A DNA stretch of 60,440 nt from Nostoc linckia FACHB-104. GTDB taxonomy: Bacteria > Cyanobacteriota > Cyanobacteriia > Cyanobacteriales > Nostocaceae. This document shows, in pieces, positions 41,873-51,900 of this stretch. A model generated the notes under the pieces. That model was not told the DNA's origin, did no database searches, and worked only from the letters and a program-made list of their open reading frames with translations. Positions within the stretch are counted from its first letter, which is position 1; every line of letters starts with the position of its first letter. The stretch is from contig NZ_JACJQJ010000051.1 in NCBI RefSeq assembly GCF_014696615.1, forward strand, positions 1 to 60,440. Reading direction: 5' to 3'. The position numbers were made by a program, and so were the translations under genes.

Positions 41873-44686
41873 TTGACAGAACGGCGCAAGCTGACTACAA
41901 ATCCTCTGACATCAACGGAAGGAGTCGCCCTGCAAGTTGATGATGTTTACGTACCACTGGGATTAGTTGAGCGTAAAAAACCATCTAAACGTCAGGGTGA
42001 TGTTTCTCCAGAACAGGGTTCAGAACTGTACAAGGAGACAGAAATTACCAAAACATTTGAGCATGATGCTTTTCTGGAAGAAGTTTTAAAACAGAAGAAC
42101 ACCCCTAAAAGTCAAGGTAAGCGAATTGCCATTATTGGTGAACCAGGAGCCGGAAAAACAACATTATTACAGCAGATTGCTGATTGGGTATCTCGTGAGA
42201 TTCACCAGTCGATTGTCATTTGGGTGTCTTTAGCAGATTTGCGAGGGAAGGAATTAAAAACTTATCTGTTTGACACTTGGTTAACTCAGGTGGCTGAGAA
42301 AACAGGTAAAGCTGAAGCCAGTAAGCAACTAAAGGATGATTTTGTTGCTCTGTTTAATCAAAATAATGTGTGGCTACTGCTAGATGGGTTAGATGAAATG
42401 TCCGCATCTTCCGGTAATCCTCTAACAGAAATTGCACGACAATTCCGTGAAGCAGGGGCAATTTCTCAAGCGCGAATTGTGTTAACCTGTCGGGTTAATC
42501 TCTGGGATGGCAACATTAATGCACTTGATGATTTTGATACCTATCGCACTTTAGATTTTTCTTATCCAGAACAGGTAGAGAGATTTATTCATAAATGGTT
42601 CAGTGCTATTCCCGAAACTGGAAAACAGTTATGCACTGCTTTGAAAGAATCAGGTAAAGAACGAATTCAGGATTTAGTGAAAAATCCTTTGCGGTTGACG
42701 CTGCTGTGCTTGAGTTGGCAATCAGGAGATGGTAAATTACCCGATACTCAAGCGGGACTCTATCAGCAATTTGTTGATGACTTTTACAAGTGGAAGAAAG
42801 ACGAATTTGCGACAAACTCTCACCAGCGTCAGCAACTCAATATCAAGTTAGGAGAATTAGCTAAAGCAGCAATAGACAAAGAAGCAACCCGTTTTCGCTT
42901 GCGGCAAGATTTTGTTAATCAATTTTTAGGGGATGTTGATGATGAAAATTCACTGCTGAATTTGGCACTAAATCGCGGCTGGCTGAATAGTATAGGGATA
43001 GATAAACAGAGAAAACCTGTTTACGCTTTCTTTCATGCTTCATTTCAAGAGTATTTTGCTGCTAAAGCAATTGATGATTGGCATTTCTTTCTCAACCACT
43101 TTATCAAAAATCCCAGTCAAGGAACTTATCGCATCTTTGAACCGCAATGGAAGCAAACAATATTGCTATGGTTAGGGCGAGAAGAAGAAAATCTCAAACA
43201 GCAACAACAACAGTTTATCGATGCTTTAGTCAATTTTAAAGATGGATGTGGTAAATGGAATATAAAAGATGTAAATAAAGGATTTTATGAATATCGCGCC
43301 TATTATTTAGCCGCCGCCGGAATTGCCGAGTTTAAAAATTGTTCTCAAGCAGATGAAATAGTAGCGCAAATTGTTAAATGGGGAATTGATAGCCACCGAA
43401 TTTCAATTCAAAAGGAAGTTAACTCAGCACTGCAACAAACAGATCGTAAAAAAGCGATCGCCGCCTTTGTGCAACTGCTGCAATCACCTAATATGAATTA
43501 CGACACCCGTAGCTGGGCAGCAGATAGCTTAGAGAAAATCGGCATCGGAAATCCACAAGCGATCGCCGCCTTAGTACAACTGCTGCAATCACCTGATGTG
43601 AATCACGACACCCGTAGGCGGGCAGCAGATAGCTTAGAGAAAATCGGCATCGGAAATCCACAAGCGATCGCCGCCTTTGTGAAACTGGTGCAATCAACTG
43701 ATGTGGATTACTACACCCTTTGGCGGGCAGCAGATATCTTAGGGGAAATCGACCCAGGGAATCAAGATGCGGTCACCGCCTTAGTGCAACTGCTGCAATC
43801 ACCTAATATGAATTACGACACCCGTAGGCGGGCAGCATATAGCTTAGGGAAAATCGGCACAGGAAATCCACAAGTGATCGCCGCCTTAGTGCAACTACTG
43901 CAATCACCTGATGTGGATTACTACACCCTTTGGCGGGCAGTAGATAGCCTAGAGAAAATCGGCATCGGAAATCCACAAGCGATCGCCGCCTTAGTGCAAC
44001 TACTGCAATCACCTGATGTGAATCACGACACCCGTTGGCGGGCAGTAGATAGCTTAGAGAAAATCGGCACAGGGAATCAAGATGCGATCACCGCCTTTGT
44101 GCAACTGCTGCAATCACCTGATGTGGATCACGACACCCGTTGGCGGGCAGTAGATAGCTTAGAGAAAATCGGCATAGGGAATCAAGATGCGATCACCGCT
44201 TTGGTACAACTGCTGCAATCACCTGATGTGGATCACGACACCCGTTGGCGGGCAGTAGATAGCTTAGAGAAAATCGACCCAGGGAATCAAGATGCGATCA
44301 CCGCTTTGGTACAACTGCTGCAATCACCTGATGTGTATGACTACAGCCGTTGGCAGGTAGCAGAGAGCTTAAGGAGAATCGACCTAGGGAATCAAGATGC
44401 GATCACCGCCTTTGTGCAACTGCTGCAATCACCTAATATGAATTACGACACCCGTAGGCGGGCAGCAGATAGCTTAGGGGAAATTATACGAGACAATAAC
44501 CATCGCTTGAAAGCAGTTAAAGCTTTAAGTAGTTATTGGCCATTTAATTATAAGTTCTACGATTTAGCCTGGAAATGCGCCCAGAATATGCCTTACCCCG
44601 ATTTCTATCAAGCTTGGCATCAGCATAATTTTGCTACTCGTGCGCTGCGAACCTTAAAGAAAATCCTCTTCACAAGAATAATTTGA
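41873..44686 (+). CDS. NACHT-domain ATPase with ten HEAT-like repeats (NLR-like)
   Basis: 937 residues from a TTG at 41873; no ATG lies in the right place. The homologous-looking segment LTPDDWREICREI is encoded in frame before that TTG, after the upstream gene's TGA, so the true start is unsettled. Walker A is GEPGAGKTT (from G89); Walker B is LLLDGLDE (D171). A NACHT winged-helix region follows, including FFHASFQEYFAAKAI. Residues 528-877 are ten 35-residue HEAT/PBS-lyase-like repeats of nearly identical sequence. The C-terminus has an NLR-associated type end, NMPYPDFYQAWHQHNF. bNACHT proteins of this architecture are known antiphage receptors; that role here is inference. Confidence 0.85.
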   Translation: MTERRKLTTNPLTSTEGVALQVDDVYVPLGLVERKKPSKRQGDVSPEQGSELYKETEITKTFEHDAFLEEVLKQKNTPKSQGKRIAIIGEPGAGKTTLLQQIADWVSREIHQSIVIWVSLADLRGKELKTYLFDTWLTQVAEKTGKAEASKQLKDDFVALFNQNNVWLLLDGLDEMSASSGNPLTEIARQFREAGAISQARIVLTCRVNLWDGNINALDDFDTYRTLDFSYPEQVERFIHKWFSAIPETGKQLCTALKESGKERIQDLVKNPLRLTLLCLSWQSGDGKLPDTQAGLYQQFVDDFYKWKKDEFATNSHQRQQLNIKLGELAKAAIDKEATRFRLRQDFVNQFLGDVDDENSLLNLALNRGWLNSIGIDKQRKPVYAFFHASFQEYFAAKAIDDWHFFLNHFIKNPSQGTYRIFEPQWKQTILLWLGREEENLKQQQQQFIDALVNFKDGCGKWNIKDVNKGFYEYRAYYLAAAGIAEFKNCSQADEIVAQIVKWGIDSHRISIQKEVNSALQQTDRKKAIAAFVQLLQSPNMNYDTRSWAADSLEKIGIGNPQAIAALVQLLQSPDVNHDTRRRAADSLEKIGIGNPQAIAAFVKLVQSTDVDYYTLWRAADILGEIDPGNQDAVTALVQLLQSPNMNYDTRRRAAYSLGKIGTGNPQVIAALVQLLQSPDVDYYTLWRAVDSLEKIGIGNPQAIAALVQLLQSPDVNHDTRWRAVDSLEKIGTGNQDAITAFVQLLQSPDVDHDTRWRAVDSLEKIGIGNQDAITALVQLLQSPDVDHDTRWRAVDSLEKIDPGNQDAITALVQLLQSPDVYDYSRWQVAESLRRIDLGNQDAITAFVQLLQSPNMNYDTRRRAADSLGEIIRDNNHRLKAVKALSSYWPFNYKFYDLAWKCAQNMPYPDFYQAWHQHNFATRALRTLKKILFTRII
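43454..44503 (+). repeat. Ten tandem 105-bp repeats coding for HEAT-like units
   Basis: Each unit encodes a pattern AI-A-VQLLQSPDV-DTR-RA-DSLEKIG-GN--. Differences between units are concentrated in a few positions (for example NYDTR, DHDTR, NHDTR, DYYTL). The DNA is highly similar, including repeated GCAACTGCTGCAATCACCTG blocks. Units 6-8 are closest to each other, suggesting recent duplication. Confidence 0.95.
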
Positions 44687-44710
44687 GTACTTTTGCAGCA
44701 GAGACGTTAC

Positions 44711-46808
44711 AACCTACATTCCGCACTTCAAATTGAATTACACAGAGATTACGTCAAGATAAAAGCAAAAAATCAAGATGATTAAGACTCGTAGTACTGA
44801 ACGAATCTACAACATGAAAATAAATTATCAAACACAATATAGTTGACGGTTATGTAAGCACGAAAAATTTGAGGAGCAATTACTGTTGCTTCGATGTTGA
44901 TAAATTTTTATGCACTATCCAAAAATTGTTCATTTTAAGAAAGCAGATAATATTTTTGACAAGATGATGGCAGACAATTCAAAATAAAATGGCGTTCTGA
45001 CGTTAAATTAATAATTTGATTAACCCCATTTAAAATCAAAAGATGAATTCCTTGGAAACATTGAAATACCCATTTTAACGTAGGAGATAACGTTAACTTT
45101 CCTAATTGATTTTTGATTCCGATTTTGATTCTTTTTAAGCTATTCCTCAGTTCCCTCTGACCAAGATTATAAACTAACAAGCACAGAGACATTAAAAATA
45201 ACATCGTCTCTATTCTCTCAGGGTTTTCAACAAAGAAACTATCAGCAAAAAATAAAGGATCTTTCAAAAATCTAAATCCTCTCTCACAGGACTGTTGATT
45301 TTTATAATTTCTAATAATTTCTGATGGTTCTAACTTTTCATCATCAACTAAATTAGTAGCCAAAATAAATCTTCCGGCTGATTTTCTTTGTATTTCTATC
45401 TCTTCTAGTTTTTCATTACCCACTCCTGACATTTTGTAAATAGTCTTATTATCTTTTGTTTTACTCTCGATAAGTTTAACTTCTCTAATTTCAAACAGTT
45501 TCAATTTTTTGTTGATTCCTTTTAGTTGATATCGGGCTTGCTCCGGAGTCTCAAAATTTTCTTTTTTTAATTCTTTAAGCAGCTTTTCAACTTTATCTTT
45601 TTCTTTCTTTAGCTTTTTATCTAGCTTGTCTAAATCACTATTTTTTCTTTTTTGACTTTCTACTATTAGCCAAGTTTGTTTAATACCACCATAACTTACT
45701 ATTTCTGATTTCCACTTGTATCCGCCTAAATTTAGGGCTACTCTTTTCTCTATTTCTTCTAGATTTATCTCTTCTATCTCTACAGACTGAACTAATTATT
45801 GTGCTTTTTTAATTGTCATCGGTACTCTACTTATCCATTTTAAATGTTCAATTAATTTGAGATTCTCTTGGCTATATAATGCGCTATCACAGACCATAAT
45901 GCTGTCAAAACTTATTTGCTTTTTAAACTCTACTAAGATTTTTCCAAATACCGCTTTATCTGCTTCATTACCATCTCCTGCTCTCATTAATAATGGGATG
46001 TCTCCATCACTACTCGTTATCAAATCTAAAACACATTGCTTCAAATCTGGTCTGTGGTCACGAGAATATCCTTTAGTTATAATTATTGGTCTTTCTTTGG
46101 TTATTTCTGATTCTTTTTCCTGATTCTCTTCATGTTTATATTCACCATGTAGATGAAATGATGTCGCATCAAGATGTGAATATTTTGTATCTATCTGAAA
46201 TTTCTTAATCACTGATAATCCAATTTCTATAAACAGATTATTCAATCCATATTTATATAATTTATCCATAACTCTGCCAGTTTTGTCATCATTGAGATAA
46301 TCATTTTCTACATCTTCTCCCAATAATATTTTGATTCCTTTATCATCAAAAAACTGGTTAAACAAATATAAAGGCCTCGATACAAATCCTAATCCATTTA
46401 TTAAAATAGCTTTCACTAATATTCCCGCCGTAATCTTCTCACGAGGGTCTATCCCTAATTTACAATTAATTGTTTCAACTATTCCTATTTCATCAATTAG
46501 CCCAGCTACTATTCCTAGGTGATCTATATTTTTAATTTCTATTTTTGATATTGGAGACATTCTTTTCCTCTCAAATTTTTTTGAGTTTTTTTTGATTGTC
46601 TCACGAGTGGTATCGCGCGTAAGTTGGAACGATAAAACAATGTATATTTAATTTTGTAAATAGCTTGAAACCAAGTATTTGTCAGCTATGCAAGCCAGTT
46701 TATTCTTCATGCCAACTTACTTAAAGCTTATGAGTCTTTTTATTTACTCGTATCAGAGAGGAATTGCGTAATATTTTATGCTACATTTTGAAGTGCGGAA
46801 TGTGGGTT
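44711..46808 (-). mobile_element. IS1634-type insertion sequence
   Basis: A 22-bp imperfect inverted repeat bounds the element: AACCTACATTCCGCACTTCA (from 44711) and, on the other strand from 46808, AACCCACATTCCGCACTTCA, with one mismatch. GTTACAA appears on both sides (44706-44712 and 46806-46812) and may be a target duplication overlapping the ends; the exact border is uncertain. One transposase gene lies inside. The left end is 25 bp after the NACHT stop codon. Confidence 0.8.
44935..46560 (-). pseudogene. IS1634-type transposase with one in-frame nonsense codon
   Basis: One continuous frame of 541 codons interrupted by a single TAA at 45796-45798 (after TIKKAQ). Upstream, residues 1-254 hold the N-terminal domain (GIVAGLIDEIGIVETIN) and the first catalytic Asp regions (YSHLDATSFHLHGEY and MVCDSALYS). 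Downstream, a Lys/Glu-rich coiled part and the C-terminal block SCERGFRFLKDPLFFADSFFV supply the Glu of the DDE triad. Apart from the stop codon everything looks intact, so inactivation is recent. Confidence 0.9.
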
Positions 46809-46857
46809 ACAAATGTTGTGCGTTAAGTAACGACAGCTTGCCCATTCGTTAAAAAAG

Positions 46858-47040
46858 TCGTGATGTTGGTGACGAATATCGTGATGTTGGTGACGAATAT
46901 CGTGATGTTGGTGACGAATATCGTGATGTTGGTGACGAATATCGTAATGTTGGTGACGAACGTCGTAATGTTGGTGACGAACATCGTAATGTTGGTGACG
47001 AACGTCGTGATGTTGGTGACGAACGTCGTGATATTTGTGG
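46858..47040. repeat. 21-bp tandem repeat (minisatellite), eight copies and a remnant
   Basis: The unit is GTGATGTTGGTGACGAATATC with variants GAACGTC and GAACATC; each is three heptamers long. On the minus strand it would read as repeated RHQHHDI in a 104-codon frame (46776-47090) that starts MIDKFCLNCGDDNISVC and runs into the insertion-sequence end. On the plus strand it reads VMLVTNI. Coding status is uncertain; it is most likely extragenic repeat DNA, but the frame could be a His-rich protein truncated by the insertion. Confidence 0.9.
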
Positions 47041-47234
47041 CAAACGCTTATGTTGTCGTCACCACAGTTTAAGCAAAACTTATCAATCAACGCTATTCTA
47101 GTTTTGCTTGTGCGTCAACTTAGAGAGTCAAGCCTTTCGTGATAAAAACGGATTCACAATACAAAGGCGATCGCTTCCTAAAATGCAAGGTTAGGAAATG
47201 CTAAGATTTCAATCAAATTTGCACTACTACTTAC

Positions 47235-47570
47235 CTAAGAAATCGCAAATTCTGTGTGTTTTCGCTGTTCCAAGGGTCTAAAAGCCAGAACAATCTGCTT
47301 TTTGGGAATTCCCGCAGCTACCAGATCATTAGCGATACCTTCTTCTGTACCATCGTGTTGAATCCAAAGTTTATGATCAATCACATCAATGTGCAGCAAA
47401 GTACCATAGATGCGATAACCGTTTTCCCAGCCTGTTTCGACTAACAGATAGCGATCGCGTTCTCTATCTAACACCAACTCAACTTGTACCGCATCATCAC
47501 TCTGGAGAAAGTCGGCATAGTCTTGGAATACTTTTTCAATTGTCTGGCGATACTGGGTTAGTGAATCCAT
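47235..47570 (-). CDS. xisI: XisI-family protein
   Basis: A 111-residue protein of the family first described as a controlling factor for excision of the fdxN element in Anabaena heterocysts. Typical features are the start YRQTIEKVFQDYADF, then ETGWENGYRIYGTLLHIDV and LWIQHDGTEEGIANDLVAAGIPK. It overlaps xisH by 13 bp. No recombinase gene (xisF) and no nif gene is nearby, so this is one of the many dispersed xisHI pairs of cyanobacteria, whose role is unresolved. Confidence 0.92.
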   Translation of the reverse strand: MDSLTQYRQTIEKVFQDYADFLQSDDAVQVELVLDRERDRYLLVETGWENGYRIYGTLLHIDVIDHKLWIQHDGTEEGIANDLVAAGIPKKQIVLAFRPLEQRKHTEFAIS

Positions 47571-47977
47571 CGGCTAATTGCCTCCTGACTCGGATCAAAG
47601 GTTACTAAACGAATGATGCCATCTTCAATCAAGGTTTGTCCGGCTTCTTCTTCAAAGACAGTTTTGCAAGTTGCTTCAGTAACAGCAAGATACAGGATAT
47701 GCTCTGGATAGTACCGCTTCAATAATTGTGCGTACAAAACAAATTGACCTAACGCTTCTTCAAGATCCTTCATATCTGAAGGACGGGTAAAGCTTTTGAC
47801 TTCGACAGCAATCTTTTCGGTGTCACGTTCAGCAGCCAGCAATCGTTCTGCCCCCAAATCGACAAATAGGTTTTTACCCCGCGCCAGACGAATTCGTAGG
47901 GGATCATGGGTGATGATCCAGCCGTCTTTAATCAGGGCATTTTTAACGTTATCGTGATAAAGGTCTCTCGCAGGCAT
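47558..47977 (-). CDS. xisH: XisH-family protein
   Basis: A 139-residue partner of XisI (MPARDLYHDNVKNALIKDGW at the start). The segment LFVDLG ... IAVEVKSF places D40 and E59-x-K61 in the arrangement of a PD-(D/E)xK nuclease fold, which suggests an endonuclease-like protein; that reading is mine from the motif. The 13-bp overlap with xisI indicates coupled translation. On its upstream side it is separated by 182 bp from the DUF1995 gene, divergently transcribed. Confidence 0.92.
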   Translation of the reverse strand: MPARDLYHDNVKNALIKDGWIITHDPLRIRLARGKNLFVDLGAERLLAAERDTEKIAVEVKSFTRPSDMKDLEEALGQFVLYAQLLKRYYPEHILYLAVTEATCKTVFEEEAGQTLIEDGIIRLVTFDPSQEAISRWIH

Positions 47978-48159
47978 AATTTTTCGATTGTATCGTGCCT
48001 GTTATTAAGATTATTATGAGCAGGCGATCGCACTTCGTTGAGAGGGTATCATTACTCACATCTGTAAGGCTTTCGTAATTACGAATTACCATTAAACTTC
48101 TATTTCCATACAGTTTGGATAGCCAATACTGAAACAATGGAAGTAGACACAAAAGTAAA

Positions 48160-48906
48160 ATGCCGACTATGAGTGAACTTCCCAAGAGTCTTGAAGAAGC
48201 GATCGCCCAATCTCGTATAGCTACCCAAGCTGCTTTAGCAGATGGCCATACTCGCTTACAAGTTGAGTATTTGTTTCCAGAACTCAAAATGATGATGGTG
48301 GCGGCAGATTTTTTACCAATGTTTGCCGAATACGAATCTCGCCTGAAGATTTTCTTTGCTGATGCTGGTGCTGCTGCTCTAGCCCGTCGTGAATGGGCAG
48401 ACGTACCATATAAAATTGAGGATATCGGTACAGGTAGGGCAACTCCTGTCGGGTCAAAAGTTAAGCCAGAGGACGAAATCTTTCTCTTTATTACCCCGAC
48501 GGCTGTAGAAGTACCGCAGATGGAAAAACTTTGTCAAGAAATAGGCGATCGCCCAATAGTTCTCTTAAATCCTCGCCTCGAAGATTTTGGGATTGTCGGT
48601 ATTGGTTATGCAGCAAGACAAGTCCGCAAACGTTTTATTGATGGCATTGAATCTAGTTACTACCTACGCCCCATAGACGATCAAACGGCTTTGTTTCGCT
48701 GTTACCCAGGACAGTGGGAAATTTGGGTAGAAACCAACGATGAATATCATAAAGTTACCGAATTACCGCAAAAACCATCGGGTGAGGAGGTAGATCTCAT
48801 CCTCATGAAAGGACAACCCCAAACAGCTAGGAATGAGGCTGTAGCGGGTAAAAAGCCTGGTGTATTTAAGAGTTTGCAACGATTTCTCAAGGCGTTGAGT
48901 AGTTAG
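48160..48906 (+). CDS. DUF1995-family protein
   Basis: A 248-residue soluble protein of the family shared by cyanobacteria and chloroplasts (relatives include LPA3, needed for photosystem II assembly in Arabidopsis). Seen here are LPKSLEEAIAQSRIATQAAL, LQVEYLFPEL and RPIVLLNPRLEDFG, with the C-terminal RPIDDQTALFRCYPGQWEIW. The role in this organism is inferred only from that kinship. It is transcribed alone. Confidence 0.85.
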   Translation: MPTMSELPKSLEEAIAQSRIATQAALADGHTRLQVEYLFPELKMMMVAADFLPMFAEYESRLKIFFADAGAAALARREWADVPYKIEDIGTGRATPVGSKVKPEDEIFLFITPTAVEVPQMEKLCQEIGDRPIVLLNPRLEDFGIVGIGYAARQVRKRFIDGIESSYYLRPIDDQTALFRCYPGQWEIWVETNDEYHKVTELPQKPSGEEVDLILMKGQPQTARNEAVAGKKPGVFKSLQRFLKALSS

Positions 48907-48990
48907 GATTGGGGATGAGGGAGATGGGGGGACAAGGGGAAAGGGAGAAATCCCCATTACCTATGCCCCATGCCCCATGCCCTATGCCCT
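48905..48990. repeat. GATGAGGGA and CATGCCC repeat tract
   Basis: Low-complexity G-rich and CCATGCC heptamer arrays lie between convergent genes. The same units occur at 5850-5976, 19770-19873, 54309-54430 and 57898-57937. Confidence 0.85.
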
Positions 48991-48991
48991 A

Positions 48992-51900
48992 TTAATTACT
49001 TCTTAAAGGTGCATTCAAGACTTTCTCAATGCGATCGCGTGTTTCGAGAATGTGCGCTTTTGTATACTCATCCTCAGAATTTGCTCCTCCTAGTTTTTCG
49101 TTGAGTTGGCGGATTTTATACCAGGCTAATGTACGTGCATCTTCGGGTACGTATTCTTTGCGTAACACCATATCACTCAAAATATTCACATATTCTCGCT
49201 GTAAGCCTCGCCGCAGGCTGGAAATCTTGAGAGGTTTGTTTTGAGGTTTGATGACTTCTGTCCAAATATCAGTTTGCAGAGTATCAAATAGCTCTGGAAT
49301 ACTGAGTGTTTTTTCGGTAGGATTTTTGAGTTCAATGTCCTTGAGGCGGGTAAGGCGATCGCCTGAAAGTAAATCCATCAATACCGCACTCTGCAAGATT
49401 AACACCAAGTCATGAATTGGGTAATCTAAACGCCCAATCATCGGATAGCTACCCCAATGGTACCAACGGGAAGGTGCTAATTTATTCAGCAATTCTGGCG
49501 AGAAGTTAAAAGCATCTTCAGCAAACACATATTTGTTCAATGTCGCTAATGCTTGGCGTTGTTCCTCTACTGGTACGGCTTGGAATGGTAAGCGCCTTTC
49601 CCCGACTGCTTTGGTAGATGAGGCATTAGCACGAATGCGATAAAAGGACTGTCCGCCAATATATTTTGTAGTGTAGAAAATATTTTGGAAGTAGTTACCT
49701 AATACAGTACCAAAGCGATCGCTCAAATCGCTAAAACTCTCACCTGCAATTGGATAACGTTTGCTGAGACGATCCCACATGACGCGAGAATTATCTAGCT
49801 GCCATTGGGAATAGCGCAATACATTACCGCTATTGTCCCAAGCATTAGCAGTGGGGTCGAGGTCATATCTATCTTCATCTGTAGAGTAACTCAACTCTGG
49901 TCGATTAGATTGACTAGCAATTTCTTCTAAAATCGGTTTCTCGGCTATGGGAGTTGATGCTTGAGTTGGTATATAGCCGTACTTGATTGCCCAATCATCA
50001 TAAGGCCCTACCATATTGGGAAAATAATCTCCCTGTTTGGTACCTTGGGGGGCAATATTCGGGGGAATGTAATCCATCACCGAAGCTGTCAAACCTTTGT
50101 GGCTAGTAATCTGCTGATCGTTGAGTTCTTCCGGTGGAAGTAAGTTGCTACCCCGGAAGTTATGACGTAACCCCAAGGTGTGACCAACTTCGTGGGCAAT
50201 AATTAAGCGTAAGTATTGATTGATATACTCTTTTAATTGATCTTGGCTAGTGGTGTTGTCTTCTAGGAGTGTCATCGCCAAAGAACCTAAAGCAAACTGC
50301 TGAGAGGCTTCCATGCCATAACACAAATCTGACTCACCAGCTATTTTCGCTAATCGGTTCAACCAAGGCTTTTTCTTTGCTGGCTGCTGGGGATTCGCGT
50401 TAGATTTTCCTCCTAAGCCATTGACGCAAAGCATATTATTTTGCATCAAAGCCGATAAAGAAGTACGTGTAGATACTTGGTTGGGCTGTACTATTTGCCG
50501 ATACTCATTTTTCAGTACACGGACAAAGCTACCATCTACTAAAATATCTGCATCTAAAATTTCCCCAGTTAAGGGATTAACACGGGATGGCCCCCTAGCA
50601 AAAAAACCATCGATAGTGTTAATCCAGCGAATAGTATTGTAGCGAATATCTGCAGGGTCCCATGTGGCATTATCTGGCATTTGACGCACTTCAATCGCGT
50701 CTTTAAAGCCTGCCTTGATAAAGGCTTTATTCCACATTAATATCCCTTCTTTAATGGCATCGCGATACTCAAAAGGTACAGCGTTATCAATCCAGAAAAC
50801 AACTGGTTTTTTTGGTCGAGATATTGCTGCTTGTGGGTCGGCTTTTTCTAAGTTCCAGCGATTGATATAACGCACAAACGGGTCGCCGCGATCGTCTTTA
50901 GATAAGTCTTGGTAGGCAGTGATAAAATAGCCGACGCGATCATCAGCCAAACGTGGCTGATATTTATTGTTTGGCAATTGGGAAATACTGTAGTGCAGGC
51001 GGAGAGTAAAGCCACGGCTGTCAGGTAAAGACTCAAAGTTGAGCATTTCACTGTCGCTACTGCTACTGCCACCACCAGAAAAATTTAAGACAGTTTCTAC
51101 TTCTAGGTTTTCTGGAAAGACTTTGGCTTCACCAAAATAGGATTGGTCTGTACCACCTGGTATCCCTAAACTTAGAGATAAGCCGGCTAAATCTGTCAGT
51201 AACAAATCGCCCAAATCAATCAGTAGAGTTTTGCGTTCTGGATGAATGCTTTTAATGGGAATAGTGTACAGTACAGAGTCACTAAAAGACCGGGCAAGCG
51301 ATCGCGCCTGTGGATCTCCTTCACGAGTACGAAAATTAACATTACGAACAGCAAATTGCAGGTTATTATCCACTCGTTTAAAGTAAAATAAAAAATCCTG
51401 CAAAGGCATACCGCTATAAATACCCTGTTCGCCAATACCAGATTCCAAGGTAGACGTAGCTAAGTAATTTTTATTTAGTTGCTCTGGTTGAATTTCTAAA
51501 TAAATTTTATTCTTTTCTTTTTGGCGATAAAGCGTGAACACTCCCGCAGACTTTTCAGTGTCTTTGGTGACTTCATCAAACGACTCTAAATCATCCTTTT
51601 TTGGTGGTTTACTAGATGAGTTAGGTTTTTCGTTTGGCTTATCTGGGGTTTTTCCCGCTTGTAAAAAAGGTTGTTTTCCTACTTGTTTCGGACTTTTAAC
51701 TATCCAGTTAAAAGGTTGCTGCTGTACCTGTTGATTTTGATTAAGCACCCAGACTTTATCTATCTTTTGCCCTAAAGAATCCGGTAACTGTGGCGCACCT
51801 AAGGCTTGTTTGGGAGCATGATTGTCTAGTTTTTTGAAAGGTTTCAGATTTTGCTGGCTACTCTCAGCTTTTTCTGTAACCTTTACTATGGCTGGATTTA

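Noticed and set aside
43454-44503. CRISPR or intergenic repeat
   Set aside because: The 105-bp repeats are in frame and code for HEAT-like units within the NACHT protein.
46858-47040. CRISPR array
   Set aside because: The 21-bp units are directly adjacent with no unique spacers, and no cas genes are present. It is a tandem minisatellite.
47235-47977. A developmentally excised fdxN-type element
   Set aside because: Only xisH and xisI are present; no xisF-like recombinase, no nif gene and no direct-repeat recombination sites were seen.
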